Assembly: GCA_037074705.1 (NCBI GenBank)
Contig: CM073590.1
Coordinates: 92,062,947-92,126,946 of the forward strand
DNA from: Zhengitettix transpicula
Taxonomy: Eukaryota > Arthropoda > Insecta > Orthoptera > Tetrigidae
Direction of reading: 5' to 3'
DNA length: 64,000 nt
Below are positions 11,500-22,149 of this stretch, piece after piece. The position numbers and the translations under genes were made by a program. The notes below the pieces were generated by a model. That model ran no database searches and had not been told where the DNA came from. It saw nothing but the letters and a program-made list of their open reading frames with translations. How positions within the stretch are numbered: position 1 is the first letter of the stretch; each line of letters opens with the position of its first letter.

Positions 11500-11826
11500 C
11501 TACAGTATATAAAATGTCAGGGACAAGTCACATTGACAGATAGAGTAAATCTGTGGACCTAGACTCCACTGAGCTTCACGTCTATCTTTCGACGAACTTC
11601 TGCCGACAGTTTTGATTACTGTACCATTTTCTGCATGAAGTCGGTAGCTAGACTTAACAGTTTTAGTTATTGCTACCTTTCTTGGCAACACAGAAACGTC
11701 TGCACCTGTATCAATCAAAAAATGCATACGATTGTTGCTATCGTATATGACTAAGCGGTTTTTATGTTTATGAGGACTGTCTTTGGTAATGCCTTTTCCT
11801 CTCTCCGTTTTTGAACTAAGGTTCAC
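11500..11826 (-). pseudogene. Gypsy-type retropepsin (aspartic protease) remnant
   Basis: The minus-strand frame reads RLVIYDSNNRMHFLIDTGAD, with the DTGAD catalytic motif intact, then VSVLPRK, and YRLHAENGTVIKTVG, the second conserved stretch of Gypsy-class proteases, which process Gag-Pol. The reading then runs into a copy of upstream gag-like sequence (RSSSKDRREAQWS) instead of the rest of the protease. It is thus about 60% of a protease domain plus a rearranged junction. Its N-terminal linker (LSSKTERGKG) is shared with family A copies elsewhere. No RT follows. Confidence 0.85.
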
Positions 11827-12243
11827 ACAAGCCGAGGCACCTCGGCCTGTTTTGAGAGGTGTTTAGTCACTGACCTTCAGCATAGGGTAAGAGTTGTCCG
11901 CTATTCCCATTGGAACAGTCGGCCAGCTGCCTCCTAAACTGGTCGAGGCACGGAGAAGGGAATGCTGCGTCCCCACAGCAAACTCCTCTCCCGCTATCGG
12001 AAGGGCGTGGGACGAGTACCCAATGCCCGACCTACCCGATGCAGGTTTTTCTAAGGTTTTCCCTGCATTTCTTTAGGCGAATGCCGGGTAGGATCCTTAA
12101 AATATAGCCCGGGGGCCCTAGTTAACCCTTGGCTACCTTCCTCTACCCTTCCGCATCCCCCCTTTCAAATCCCTTCCTATGCTATTAAAGGGGAGTTGCC
12201 CATTGTGGATCACACTCATGTAGCCTGTTGCCCTAAAAAAAAA
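11806..12243 (+). repeat. Family A repeat ending in an A-run
   Basis: Matches the 27.2 and 46.2 kb copies from TTTTGAACTAAGGTT through GCCGAGGCACCTCGGCC, GTAAGAGTTGTCC, AACTGGTCGAGGCACGG, TAGGATCCTTAAA, GGGGGCCCTAG, GGGGAGTTGCCC and GTAGCCTGTTGCCC to a terminal A-run. Part of the left block is missing (GTTTAGTCACTGACCTTCAGCATAGGG replaces the usual GTATGTTCCGGGG...). It lies between a protease remnant on its left and gag-like sequence on its right, both reading the opposite way. Confidence 0.85.
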
Positions 12244-12289
12244 ATTTCTTTTACAGAATATCGCAGCTAACTCAGCTGCTAGGGGAGGT

Positions 12290-12480
12290 GTAGTGTGGGG
12301 CTAGCCTCCACTGAGCTTCACCTCTATCTTTCGACGAACTTCTCTGCGAACATCAGCTGGCTGATCTGCCGACGAACTTCTCTGCTAGCATCGCTGACGC
12401 CTCATCCGCTAGCCGTAGCGGAGAAGGGGAAAAAGAGATCGGAGCGCAGAGAACTTCTAGTCGATGCCGAGTCCAAAGCA
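12290..12480 (-). pseudogene. Possible gag C-terminal remnant
   Basis: The minus strand carries LADEASAMLAEKFVGRSA and a Lys/Arg-rich KDRGEAQW segment. The 38-bp part at 12306-12343 is repeated at 11564-11601 with one mismatch. The segment CGACGAACTTCTCTGC also occurs twice here, about 36 bp apart. Its place just upstream (on the minus strand) of the protease remnant suggests the end of Gag, but there is no diagnostic motif. Confidence 0.35.
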
Positions 12481-12489
12481 TAAACAAGG

Positions 12490-13775
12490 CGTAATTCTCG
12501 GAAGCGTTATGAACTCTCATTGTTGTGCAAGAATAAGATTATTTTCTTATGGAGTAAAAAACAATTAGAGTTTAGTTCGTTCCGAGCAATTGACCAGTGA
12601 ACATGATTTAGAAAAGAGAAAATAAATATTGAAAAATACCAAGTCTCGTAATTAATCGCATCACGTGCTATCACACATCGCAAACAAATAATATATAAAA
12701 TATTTTACTTTTTTTTCCCGTGGGTGGTGTCGCAACAACTAATACACCGGAGTCCGCCACAAATCCTTGACTGGAGCCTACTATATCATAAGCGATCAGC
12801 TTGTGATTGTATCAAATTCTAAATAATTTTGTCATTTGATTATCTTTTACTAAATTTATACGGTCAAATGCAGCAACACAAATATTCGTTTAGGGATATC
12901 ACTAATGTTATAACTTCGTAAAAAATTAGCATAATTATACTGAAGTGCATCACATTTCTTAAAAAGCTAAAGTAAATATACAATAACATAAATACTAAAT
13001 GTTCATTTGAATATCATTTGTCATTTTATAATATTTTTTTCGTTTCAACGCCACGATACTTTCATTTCTCAATTATATAAAATCAAATCATTACATTTAT
13101 TGTCTCAATTAAGAAAGAACATGTTCAAAACACCGATTTTATTATTATTTTCATTACCCGTCTCTGTTATATTTATCTCCCACAAATGTGATTCCAGAAT
13201 CGTGGCGACCAGAAATAAAGATTTTTCCCAGAACATCGCACAAGAACCATTTTCCGGAGCCCATGCCTCTGATCCTCCTTCATCCCTTTGCGATCTTTAT
13301 TTTTATTACTTCGCTATTCGGCTGGACTTCCCAAGGGTTTAGACACAATTAACTTTAAATCAATGTGAGCGCTTCTGGCTCGTACTCTCACAGGGAGGCT
13401 TAGTGAAAAATACATGCCTACAAGAAAGGCATGGCCTCTTATGAAATTGCTGTTCCACTTTATTGGAACATAAAATACTTTCTCTAGGTTTTTATTAACC
13501 CATTCCATAGCAGAGGCCTGTACGGTAGCGAATAAATTCACAGGCATCTGCGTGAAAGGTTGGTAGGTGGTGTGCTGTATTAAGAAGAAGGGACAGTCAG
13601 GGAGCGGGAGATAACCTCTCATTGATATATTGATATTAAAGCTCCTCGGAGTTCCCTATGTTACAGCTCCAAACCGTAAGCCTTTATCATCTACTATCCA
13701 AGTTTTAAAGCGTGGATACGGTAACATATATTAAATTAAGATCTGATCGTATATATAACGTGCCTTTATATAAAA
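12490..13775. other. No recognised feature
   Basis: AT-rich. Open frames of 102 and 111 codons occur on opposite strands near 13.0-13.6 kb, without recognisable motifs. Confidence 0.5.
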
Positions 13776-15165
13776 AATATATCTAACTAGCTGACTGCCT
13801 GGCGTTGACACGATACTTCTTTAAATTGTATTGGAGAAGGAATTGATTCGACACTAACGTATTTGTAAACATTTCATTTATCGATGATCAACAGCGTCCG
13901 TGTTTGGAACATTTACTTATTTACGATCCACCGGCATCTAACGTCAAATAAACCAGCATGATGACTGACGGTACTTTAACAACTCGGGAATTCTCCTATT
14001 ATCACGCCGAATTAAAACAGTGAAAAATATTTGCCAAAACAGCAAAGTCTAAAAATACTTCTGCTACCTTGAAGTAAAAAAATACAACCTTTAACTACAC
14101 AGAGACTAAAATGTAGCCGGTAGCCTGAGAAAAACAAAAATACACACTGCACCGAAAGAGGGTCAGAACTATTCAGGGGAAATTTTTTTGTTAACCATGT
14201 CCACCTCCACTACGAAGAACATAAAATTACATTAACCATCTTGCTTAATACGGGAATTAAACTCAGCGATTTCTATAACCCGTGAATTGACACCAATCTC
14301 TGTCTGTTTTGCATTATTTTTCTTACGTAAAACTTTCACCACCACCCCCGTTCGGGTGATTCTCTCCCTTGAGAATTGGAGTTAAATTCGACACTTAAAA
14401 ACACTAACAAATTCAGCGACCCAGAAAACATTTCAATCGTCGTTAATAATGGCCGTTTAGGTATGGTTTTAAATGCCACTACCTTCACCACTATCCGTAG
14501 AAGTGGTAGGTGTGTCCTAATCCCTCGGTGTTTGTTGTTGAATCGTAAGTAACATACGTACAAAGTTCGGAAGAAATTGCTCTCCGTATTTAACATTGCA
14601 CACGGAAATTGTTTGACCTAAATCTTAACATCTTAAGCAGTACTACAAATGTTAGAATTAAGCGCTGTTACTTTCATAACCCCACAATAAGTCTCGGTTG
14701 TTTATTGATTGCTTTTAAGTAAATAATGGCATTTAACAAACTTCATCCATTACCACCACACTTAAGAACTGAATTACTACTTACCTAGAATAGTGAATGT
14801 CAGAATGAATTAACTATTTGACGTCTGTAACCCTGTATTTAACGAAAATTTCTATGGTTTCGTGTTATTTTTATGTAACACCGCTCCCATACTGGTGCTA
14901 CCTTCCCATGCTGTAAGGTGTTGAAATTATACACTAAAACATGTGGAGAGAAACTATTAATATTATAGACCCCGATAACTAATTATTCAACACTAGAAAC
15001 GGTTTAATTAGCATGTTTATAAATTTTTATCCTGTTCACCCCTTGGAACTTGCGTAACGCTTCAAAAGGCCAACAGAAACCTTCGTGGGAGCACGCACAA
15101 CTCAATAAAGATTCGAAATTTGATTAATGATATAGGAACGCATAAGGGGCACACAGACAGACACA
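13776..15165 (+). repeat. Family C repeat, near full length
   Basis: Parallels 42.73-44.10 kb along its length. It starts CTAGCTGACTGCC, continues TTCGACACTAAC..TTTGTAAACATTT, repeats several times a phrase like AATTAAACTCAGCGA..TATAACCC..GACACCAATCTC, and ends near CTTGCGTAACGCTTC..CCAACAGAAACCTTCGTGG with ACACACAGACAGACACACAT. The repeated phrases occur about every 110-150 bp, so the element is built of diverged internal units. No protein motif. The class is not assigned; the tail resembles the 3' tails of RTE-type LINEs, but that is only an impression. Confidence 0.7.
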
Positions 15166-15171
15166 CATAAG

Positions 15172-16249
15172 GCGTTAATTAATTTAATAATTTGAAGTAT
15201 TCGAGCCCCACGTTGAGCGCTAATATGTAATAAACAATAAAGATGACATATTATTTATTTGCCCCAAGTTGTGGTAGCCAAAATGTAATAATCAATAATG
15301 GAATTTTTAATTAATTTAAAGAATTTGAAGAATTTACCTCACGTGAAGCGTCAAAATGTAATGATTAAATGGAAAGCTTTTATTAAATGAAAAGATAGAA
15401 AATTAACAAACAAAAGATTTATTTTTATTTTGTGGTAAGAAACGATGATTACAAACACAAAATTCTCTCAGGGCCTCTACTGAGTTTGATAATGGACACA
15501 ACAAATTGATTTAAAAATCTTATTAACAAACAATTCACATTTACCTAAACAATATGGCGATAGAAATAAATTAAAAAGAAAAGAAATTAACTTTGATGAA
15601 CAATTAAAAGAGAACGAAATCTGGCTCTATCCTTTAATTCCGTTTACAATTAATCGTTAGTTTTGTTTTTGTTACTTACTTAGTGTCCAGCTGGTACCAT
15701 CATTCCTTTTGGTTTCGGAAATGCGCTATTGATTCTAAGATTCACAGATTTTACACTATTGAAATCAAAATTGATGGGCTCCCAGGTACTCGGATGATCT
15801 TCTTTTTTGTCAGCTATCTGATGTCTGCCAGCCTTATACGAATCCTATGATTCGTAGATTTGTTAGTCTTTAACTGCTTTGGACTTAAACTGACTTCCTT
15901 TCCTGGCTGCTACAGACGTAAAACTGCACTTCTTTCCCGGCTGCTGATAGACGTAAAAACTGCTAACTTAGAGATATTTACGGGGTAATACTTCCGTGAA
16001 TGTTTTTACTTCGTCTTAAATTCACAACTTTGTTTATAATACATTAACGATGGCTTTAGTATTATTCGTTCCGTCCTCTGAAATGTCCCGCCTCCAACTA
16101 ACTTTTAGTGTTCACCAGTTTTAGCGCGCATACGCCATTTTTGACTTTCCGACAAAGCAACAGAGCTCGGCTCCATTGTTGTTTTGGAAACTCATGCCGC
16201 TACAATTAAATTTTATTAAAACCAATTAATGGCCTAATTAATTGGCATT

Positions 16250-16252
<3 letters not shown>
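15172..16252 (-). mobile_element. Family B LTR with three PBS-like units at its end
   Basis: On the plus strand: a partial unit ending TCGAGCCCCACGTTGAGCGC; TG at 15226; a 58-bp unit ending GCCCCAAGTTGTGGTAGCCA; TG at 15284; a 73-bp unit ending CCTCACGTGAAGCGTCA; then the main LTR 15357-16252, ending GGCATTACA against (AT)n. Landmarks are the conserved block at about 15471-15490 (GGGCCTCTACTGAGTTTGAT) and a splice-donor-like GTAAGT in sense at 15679-15674. The left side is cut by family C sequence. No internal genes. Confidence 0.8.

Positions 16253-16293
<41 letters not shown>
16253..16293. repeat. (AT)n microsatellite at LTR edge
   Basis: About 20 AT dinucleotides abutting the LTR terminus ATTACA. 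Confidence 0.95.
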
Positions 16294-16294
<1 letters not shown>

Positions 16295-16424
16295 CATAAG
16301 TTTGGATAGTATGAAATCATTTCAAAGTGTTTTAAATGAAATGTGACGTTGTATGAGAGAAAAACTTGATGAATCGGCAGTGCCTCTGATAATTTGTGTT
16401 ACAGAAAAATTATGATAGTAATAT

Positions 16425-16720
16425 GGGTAGATCGAGTCACAAATCAATAAGTCTTGAATAGAATGAATGAACAGAGGACACTAGGAAAGAACGCTGACTA
16501 ACAGAAGGGATAGACTAATATGCCCTATTTTGAGGCGCAAAGGGAACGTTAAAGAAATATTAGAGGGAAGTGAATGTAGTAACTATAGAAGAGGAAGACC
16601 AAGATTATAATGTTTTAGGGAAATCAGGGTGGATGTTGGCTGTATTCGTTGGAGAGATGAAAATTTAGCGCAGTAAACATTAGTATGGAGAGCTGCATCA
16701 AATTAGTCTGTGGACTTAAC
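16425..16720 (+). pseudogene. LINE reverse transcriptase C-terminal remnant
   Basis: The plus-strand frame gives VDRVTNQ, a stop, then VLNRMNEQRTLGKNAD, and after frame changes RRGRPRL, FREIRVDV and MESC. The pattern D+VTN.EVL.R.NE.RTL...RR..GRPR is typical of the end of non-LTR retrotransposon polyproteins, after the RT domain. It is heavily decayed (several stops and frameshifts), and no catalytic region is preserved. Confidence 0.6.
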
Positions 16721-17865
16721 TGTCACGACAACTTATACCAATCAGTTAGTTGCCCGGCTTCCTCAGTATTTATTTATCTCAATCTTATATTAGACCGGGA
16801 AAGTTATTAATTCGAAACTTAACTTTTGGTCATTACAATATTTTATAACCAACCTCATTGTAGTTTTAGAATGACAGTTTAGTAGTTTCGGAAGAAATTT
16901 TTTGATTATAATATAATTGTTAAGCATTTTCTATGTACGGTATCTATTAGATAATTTAATATTATATTTATAATCATTGTCGAAAGCTATTAGGGAACGG
17001 ATGTCAAATAAAACGCATGTTCCCGCTGCAGGTTGTTCCAGAATTTTCTTAAGATAGTATACCTGATGTCGGATCAAGGTTAGCTCTATCCAAACCCTTA
17101 TCGGGTTACAAGTCAGCAAGTTTGGTGGCCGGGGGCCATGAATCGTAGAGGGTTGTTGAGCAAAACCTTCTGTCCAGAACCTCGGATAGAGAGAGAGAGA
17201 GAGAGTACTTCCTTAGTAATTGTAACAGCCGCGGGCTATATTCTATCTAGTTAGTTTTCTGTAAAGACTGTAACTTCCTTTTTTAACCAATTTGTAAATA
17301 AACTAACTTCATTTTGATTCTTCTTCTTGGGTGTAGTCCAAAAATTCCTGCTGGCGATCCCGTCCTCACTAGAAGTTTCCTCTCATTCTTCATTACTATC
17401 ACTTTTCTACTATAAATTAATATTTCAGACCAAAACCTACACCAATCTTCCCTTAGTAGAAAACCTTCTATTGGTTTCACGATTCTTAAAAATATTATCC
17501 TCAGTTTTGATGGTACGAGCCTGGGAATCTGAGTTGGTGTGCCCAGTAAGACAACCTGCCACATATCGACGATGACTGAACACGTGATTTAAGCGGTACA
17601 TCTGTCTCAACGAGACCTAAAACTACGAATTTGACACTACTGTGGTCCCTTTTAACAGCTTTGCGACACCCTCTCACACCTTCACAAGAATTTTATGTCG
17701 GTATGTACTGAATTTTAACTTAATGAGCATGGTGAATGTCAATAATCAACTCGGGGACCGTCAAAAGAGAGTATCCGTCAGCATCCTCGGTAGTTTTCGC
17801 ATTATATTCTTCTCCCTATTCTTCCTGCACCCTAGTGGTGATCCCTTGCTATTGCGTTAGAGGCT
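16721..17865. other. No recognised gene; short (GA)n at about 17.19 kb
   Basis: A GAGAGAGAGAGAGAGAG tract begins at about 17189. Open frames at 17.28-17.86 kb have no recognisable motif. Confidence 0.5.
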
Positions 17866-17869
17866 CAAA

Positions 17870-18340
17870 TGATAATTAATCATCGTTTAATGAGACAACT
17901 TCAGTCTCAGAACTCTGGAAAACTATTTATTTCCTCCAATTTCTCTAAGTCCTCAACTGTGTATTTTAGGCTGGAAAATGATTTAATTCAACACTGATCT
18001 TCATAATTTACCCCTTCCCACAACCACCCCACGTTGAAGGACGTCGGGAGTGTCACTATTCAACTCAGCGGACCCGTAATCTAATTGAACGCAAATGTTG
18101 GTTCTTTTTTAAACATTTCATGATCAGAACCACCCGTCTCACATCCACCCCATGTTGAACTTCGGAAGTGTCATTATTTATCTATCCGGAAGCGAAAGAA
18201 ATTGATTCGACACTAATCAGGGCCATTGTCGGTATTTTCTTCCATTCACGCATCCGACCACTTATGTTGAAGGGACTCGACGCCAACTTAAATCCTAATA
18301 ACTAGGAAAATGTGCCGACAACTGAAAGGAAATATATCTT
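17870..18340 (+). repeat. Family C-related tandem units
   Basis: Two related blocks contain CCACCCCACGTTGAAGGACG..GGGAGTGTCACTATTCAACTC and CCACCCCATGTTGAACTTCGGAAGTGTCATTATT, followed by GATTCGACACTAATC. The words CACCACCCC, AACTCAGCG and TTCGACACTAAT are shared with the family C copies. Divergent; boundaries are uncertain. Confidence 0.45.
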
Positions 18341-20213
18341 TCTTATAATTCAAATAATCTGTTTCGGAGAGGTTTCTCAGTTAAAAATGAAACAGTTACT
18401 ATACACTACAAATTAACCAGAGAAAATACAAAACGGTGGTAGCAAATGTGCTAGAGCCACAGATATTAGATGGGCATTTGATTAAGCCTTTCACGATATA
18501 TTTTTTAAAAAGTTAGGTAATGCATTAATACACAAGTTTTATGTCGAGGAATGTATCACAAAAATGAATACTCACACATTGAAAATCTGAATACACGTAT
18601 TTTCGATCCGCCTTCAAAATTTATTAGAAAAATTAATTTTTTTAATGGAGGTAGCATAGAAATATTAATAATAAAATGAAAACTGTTTAATTTATCAGAA
18701 ATATGAAGGAATTTGATTACGAAAAAGAACGTTTCCAAGTATTAGATTCTTATAAGAGAAAACTAACTCCATTTTTAAAACAAAGACCAGGTCACGGGCA
18801 AGACAAAGTGAATGCCTCAGGGTGGTAGACGTTGACAAGAAAAATGCGACCAAAAATGCTCTGCGCTCCTCTTAAATCAACCAAATCGTCGATGGTATTC
18901 ATGGCTCAACAGAAAATTTGGGTAATGTATCTAAATATCAGAATGAGAAATAGTTCAGTCAACGAGTTGGTCAATGCAATTATCGCTAGAATAATGAGAA
19001 GTGCCAATCAGAAGCACGGTTATGTTAGGCAGAAAAATTAAATGGCTCGCATTCTATCTCGGAATTATTTAAACAATTCATCCCAAATAGCCTTAATTAG
19101 CCTAACTGGATACGATAAAAAACCGTCTATTGTCTGTTAAGAAAGAACTCGTAAAATTTATTCAATAAATTTAGTACTTCAAATAGACATATTTTGTAGT
19201 TCAGTTACAAGAATAAATTGATCGTCGTGCAGCTTTTGTTTAATATTGTATTGTCCATTTGTTTTGTTTTCAATGACTAAAAAATTAAAATACCATTTTC
19301 TAAATAATACACAAAATATTGGTAAAGTTTCTACCAATTCCACTGATTTTCAGATTATTCCTCGAGCATGAAGTTGAATGTTAATAAAATATATTAAAAT
19401 TATATGCTGCTACAAATCCAAGTTATTAGATGTTATAGTTACGTATAAATTACGTGTAAAAAGCTGAGGCGCAGTTATATTGTTATACGAAACTTGAAAA
19501 TTGTTATTGTTTATAATGTAATGTACGAAAATCGCGATTAACAGGATCGCCCTCGTATTTTTTTGAGTCAAACTACCACGTGAATGTCAGTTTTCCAAAC
19601 TGCTAGAGTAAATATTTCTACTATAAAGCATTCATTCACTCCTTTCTAATTATTAGCGGCAGAATAGATAGTGTTAATGTAATAAATTAAAGTACGTATG
19701 TGTGCATATTGTATATTTATGCACCGGATACAATCTTAAACGGGAGGTGAAGTTTAAAACAACAAATGCCACACACGAACTAGGAACAAATGCTGTTGGG
19801 TCAAGATGCACCTAGAAAAACAAAAGGTGCAAGGTGGTGATATAAAAATAATCTGAATGGATGTCATTGTGTTGCATTCTTTTAGTCATCGTGTTGGTTG
19901 AGTTTAAAGTTAATATTCCCTGGGGAAAAGGTGAACGGTTGGGACTGCAAGTCGGTCTTATTTAATAGATGTGAACATTTAATCATGTGAAAACGACGCC
20001 GACCTTCTGTTATGTAGCGGTAAACTTCAGCGCTTTGCATCACGGAGGTCCCAGTTTCGAATTCCGACATTGGCATCGATGTTTTGCTTGTCATAGTTAG
20101 GAAATTATATTTTAGGGAATATTGATAATAATTTGAATATGATAACAAATTTGACTACTTACAAATTTACGTAATCTTTTTCTACGAATTATTAACTAAT
20201 ATTTTCTAATAAT
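18341..20213. other. No recognised feature
   Basis: AT-rich; nothing recognised on either strand. Confidence 0.5.
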
Positions 20214-20227
20214 TATATATATATATA

Positions 20228-21361
20228 TTAAAATAAACATTAATAAATTTTTGATTAATGAAATTTGCCCCACGTTGTGGTAGCCAGTTTATGTAATACC
20301 TCAAATAAAAAAAACTACCAATTTATTTGAAAAATTATAATTTATTACAACACAATTTTCAATTACACAAATCTGATGAAATTTTATAAATCAAAACAAT
20401 TTTAGTTACCTAGAATACATTTTAAATAATTGGACTCGGTACCCTCAAGGTCTTTACTGGGTTGATAAGGAACGGAACAAAATGTTACAATTAAACAAAT
20501 ACAGTTACAATAAATGAAAAACGAAATGATTCAAACAAAAAGAAACGATTGAAACGAAATCTTTGAAACGAATGAAACGAAAGTAACGAAATCTGACACT
20601 TACAAGCTCTCAGGTCCACACACTCACTTTATACGGGCTTAAAAAGGCACCAGGCTGCGCTCACACTCTGCTATCACAGCCATCTCCTCTTGAAGACGTC
20701 ACCCTCACGACGAATTCAAACAACTCTGCTTTGAGACAGATTTCCACGACGAACTCCTACCGACTGTTGACGACTGATGTCCAACTAATTACTCTCGGAC
20801 ACCTAGCTTGGCCTAGCATCCGATGATCTCTCCTTTTTGCAAACTCCCAAATGTTCATAACAATTGTTTTCGGCCACATTAACTCGGCCCCGCGTCCGTC
20901 CCTGCGGACTTGCACCACCGCTCTCTCCCACTAACACGTCCTTCTCCCGTCCACACGAAATGATAATGATCTCCAACTGCCCTCTTATTTATATCCTGGC
21001 TCCAGAATCTTCCCTTGTTTTCACAGTTTTTTACATTTCCACTTTCGCTAAACAAACACCATCTGTTTCCGTTCTCCCGCTCCGAGAGCCACTCAATCAA
21101 TTAAATTAAACGTTTCCTTTTAATATAATTACCTCGTCCATCTGTTATGATGCCTTTCAGGATTCCGTCGGACACAACCATTTCGCCTTAAAGCCGCAAA
21201 ATTCCCCAATTATTAGACCTCCCCTTCTCTAAAAGTCACTTATCCGTCATTTTATCATTATTTTTTTATATGTTCAAACCACTCAAGGATCCCCAGTCTG
21301 AGTTCGTAAACAAATATGACAAAAATAAGAACAGAATTCATGTCATTCTTTACTGGTTATT

Positions 21362-21364
<3 letters not shown>
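20228..21364 (-). mobile_element. Family B LTR with one extra PBS unit
   Basis: It follows (AT)n at 20214-20228, its first bases having drifted from TG. A 64-bp unit contains TTTGCCCCACGTTGTGGTAGCCA, then TG at 20292. Landmarks are AAGGTCTTTACTGGGTTGATAA (20449-20468) and a sense splice-donor-like GTAAGT (20603-20598). It ends GGTTATTACA against a 45-bp (AT)n. About 1.14 kb with no internal genes. Open frames inside are chance. Confidence 0.75.

Positions 21365-21409
<45 letters not shown>
21365..21409. repeat. (AT)n microsatellite
   Basis: About 22 AT dinucleotides. It lies between the LTR end and the start of Penelope-related sequence. Confidence 0.95.
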
Positions 21410-21412
<3 letters not shown>

Positions 21413-21424
21413 AATATTGAGAAA

Positions 21425-21535
21425 AGTAATAAATAGGTAAGCATCAGCCAATTTTAAGTCAGAGGAAAGTATTTATTCATGTAAAATTAAACAACGCTCG
21501 TCGCTTATTTCGCGACCTCATCAGGTTCTAGTTCA
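21425..21535 (-). mobile_element. Penelope-like terminal repeat segment
   Basis: Shares GAGAAAA(G)TAATAAATA..CAACCAATTTTAAGTCAGA with 51.28-51.34 kb on the same strand and, inverted, the CTGATGAGGTCGC region with 51.42 kb. It lies 3' of the GIY-YIG remnant, as expected for a Penelope terminal repeat. Confidence 0.65.
21495..21524 (-). ncRNA. Hammerhead-like motif, mutated core
   Basis: The minus strand reads CTGATGA, G, stem GTCGC, loop GAAATAA, stem GCGAC, then GAGCG. Stem II is a perfect 5-bp helix and CUGAUGA is intact, but the second core strand is GAGCG where GAAAC is required, so self-cleavage is unlikely. Penelope-like elements are known to carry hammerhead ribozymes in their terminal repeats, and the neighbouring GIY-YIG remnant supports that origin. 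Confidence 0.6.
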
Positions 21536-21771
21536 AAACTACAAATAAGAGCAAAACAATTAAAGTGATTAGAATAATATTATTAAGAAACATTTGGCAG
21601 ATAACAAACAAACAACATAAATTTTGTTAGACGTACAATATATTGATAGGTTAATCTCTTCTGACTTCCGTGGCTGAAATGTACAATATAAAACAAAAAC
21701 GATCTGTAAAATTTAACTTACGTCGTTGGGTGCCGTTTACAATAAAAACAATTGAGAATTTGAAATTATAA

Positions 21772-22146
21772 CTATATATAAATTAAATATAACAAAAGCA
21801 AACTGTCATAAATGTTATGCAAATGGTTGGTATCATTTTTTATATTACCAGCTGTTTTATAGGATCTGATATACAGCATTTTACTCATTAATACTTTACA
21901 CCAATCTAATTTGTGATTATTGAAACAAATATGTTTAGGCAAAACAAAATAATTTTGAATACTGCTATTTATTTTATTTTTATGTTCTTGTTACCTAGTT
22001 TTTAATGAGCTCTATATATTTCATTGACAATTCAAACAATTAATTTTATAAATTACTTTATGCTTATTTAAATTTTCAATTTTGTCCTTAATCTTTTTTA
22101 CTGTGTTTAAATAGTTATGAGCCTTAAAATAATTTGGACACCATAC
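21772..22146 (-). pseudogene. Penelope-like element, GIY-YIG endonuclease C-terminus
   Basis: One continuous minus-strand frame reads YFKAHNYLNTVKKIKDKIEN, KHKVIYKINCLNCQ, stop, NI, stop, SSLKTR, stop, QEHKNKINSS, HICFNNHKLDWCKVLMSKML, then HLHNIYDSLL and a terminal stop. The order fits the GIY-YIG endonuclease end of Penelope-like retroelements: a YKI.C..C strand, an S.KTR..EHK helix with catalytic Arg, an NNH..DW segment and an SxML helix. There are three in-frame stops, and the YxG half of the GIY-YIG pair is lost. The reverse transcriptase that should precede it (right of 22.15 kb) is not recognisable, so the copy is 5'-truncated, as these elements often are. The hammerhead-like terminal repeat lies about 250 bp downstream. 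Confidence 0.8.
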
Positions 22147-22149
22147 TTT

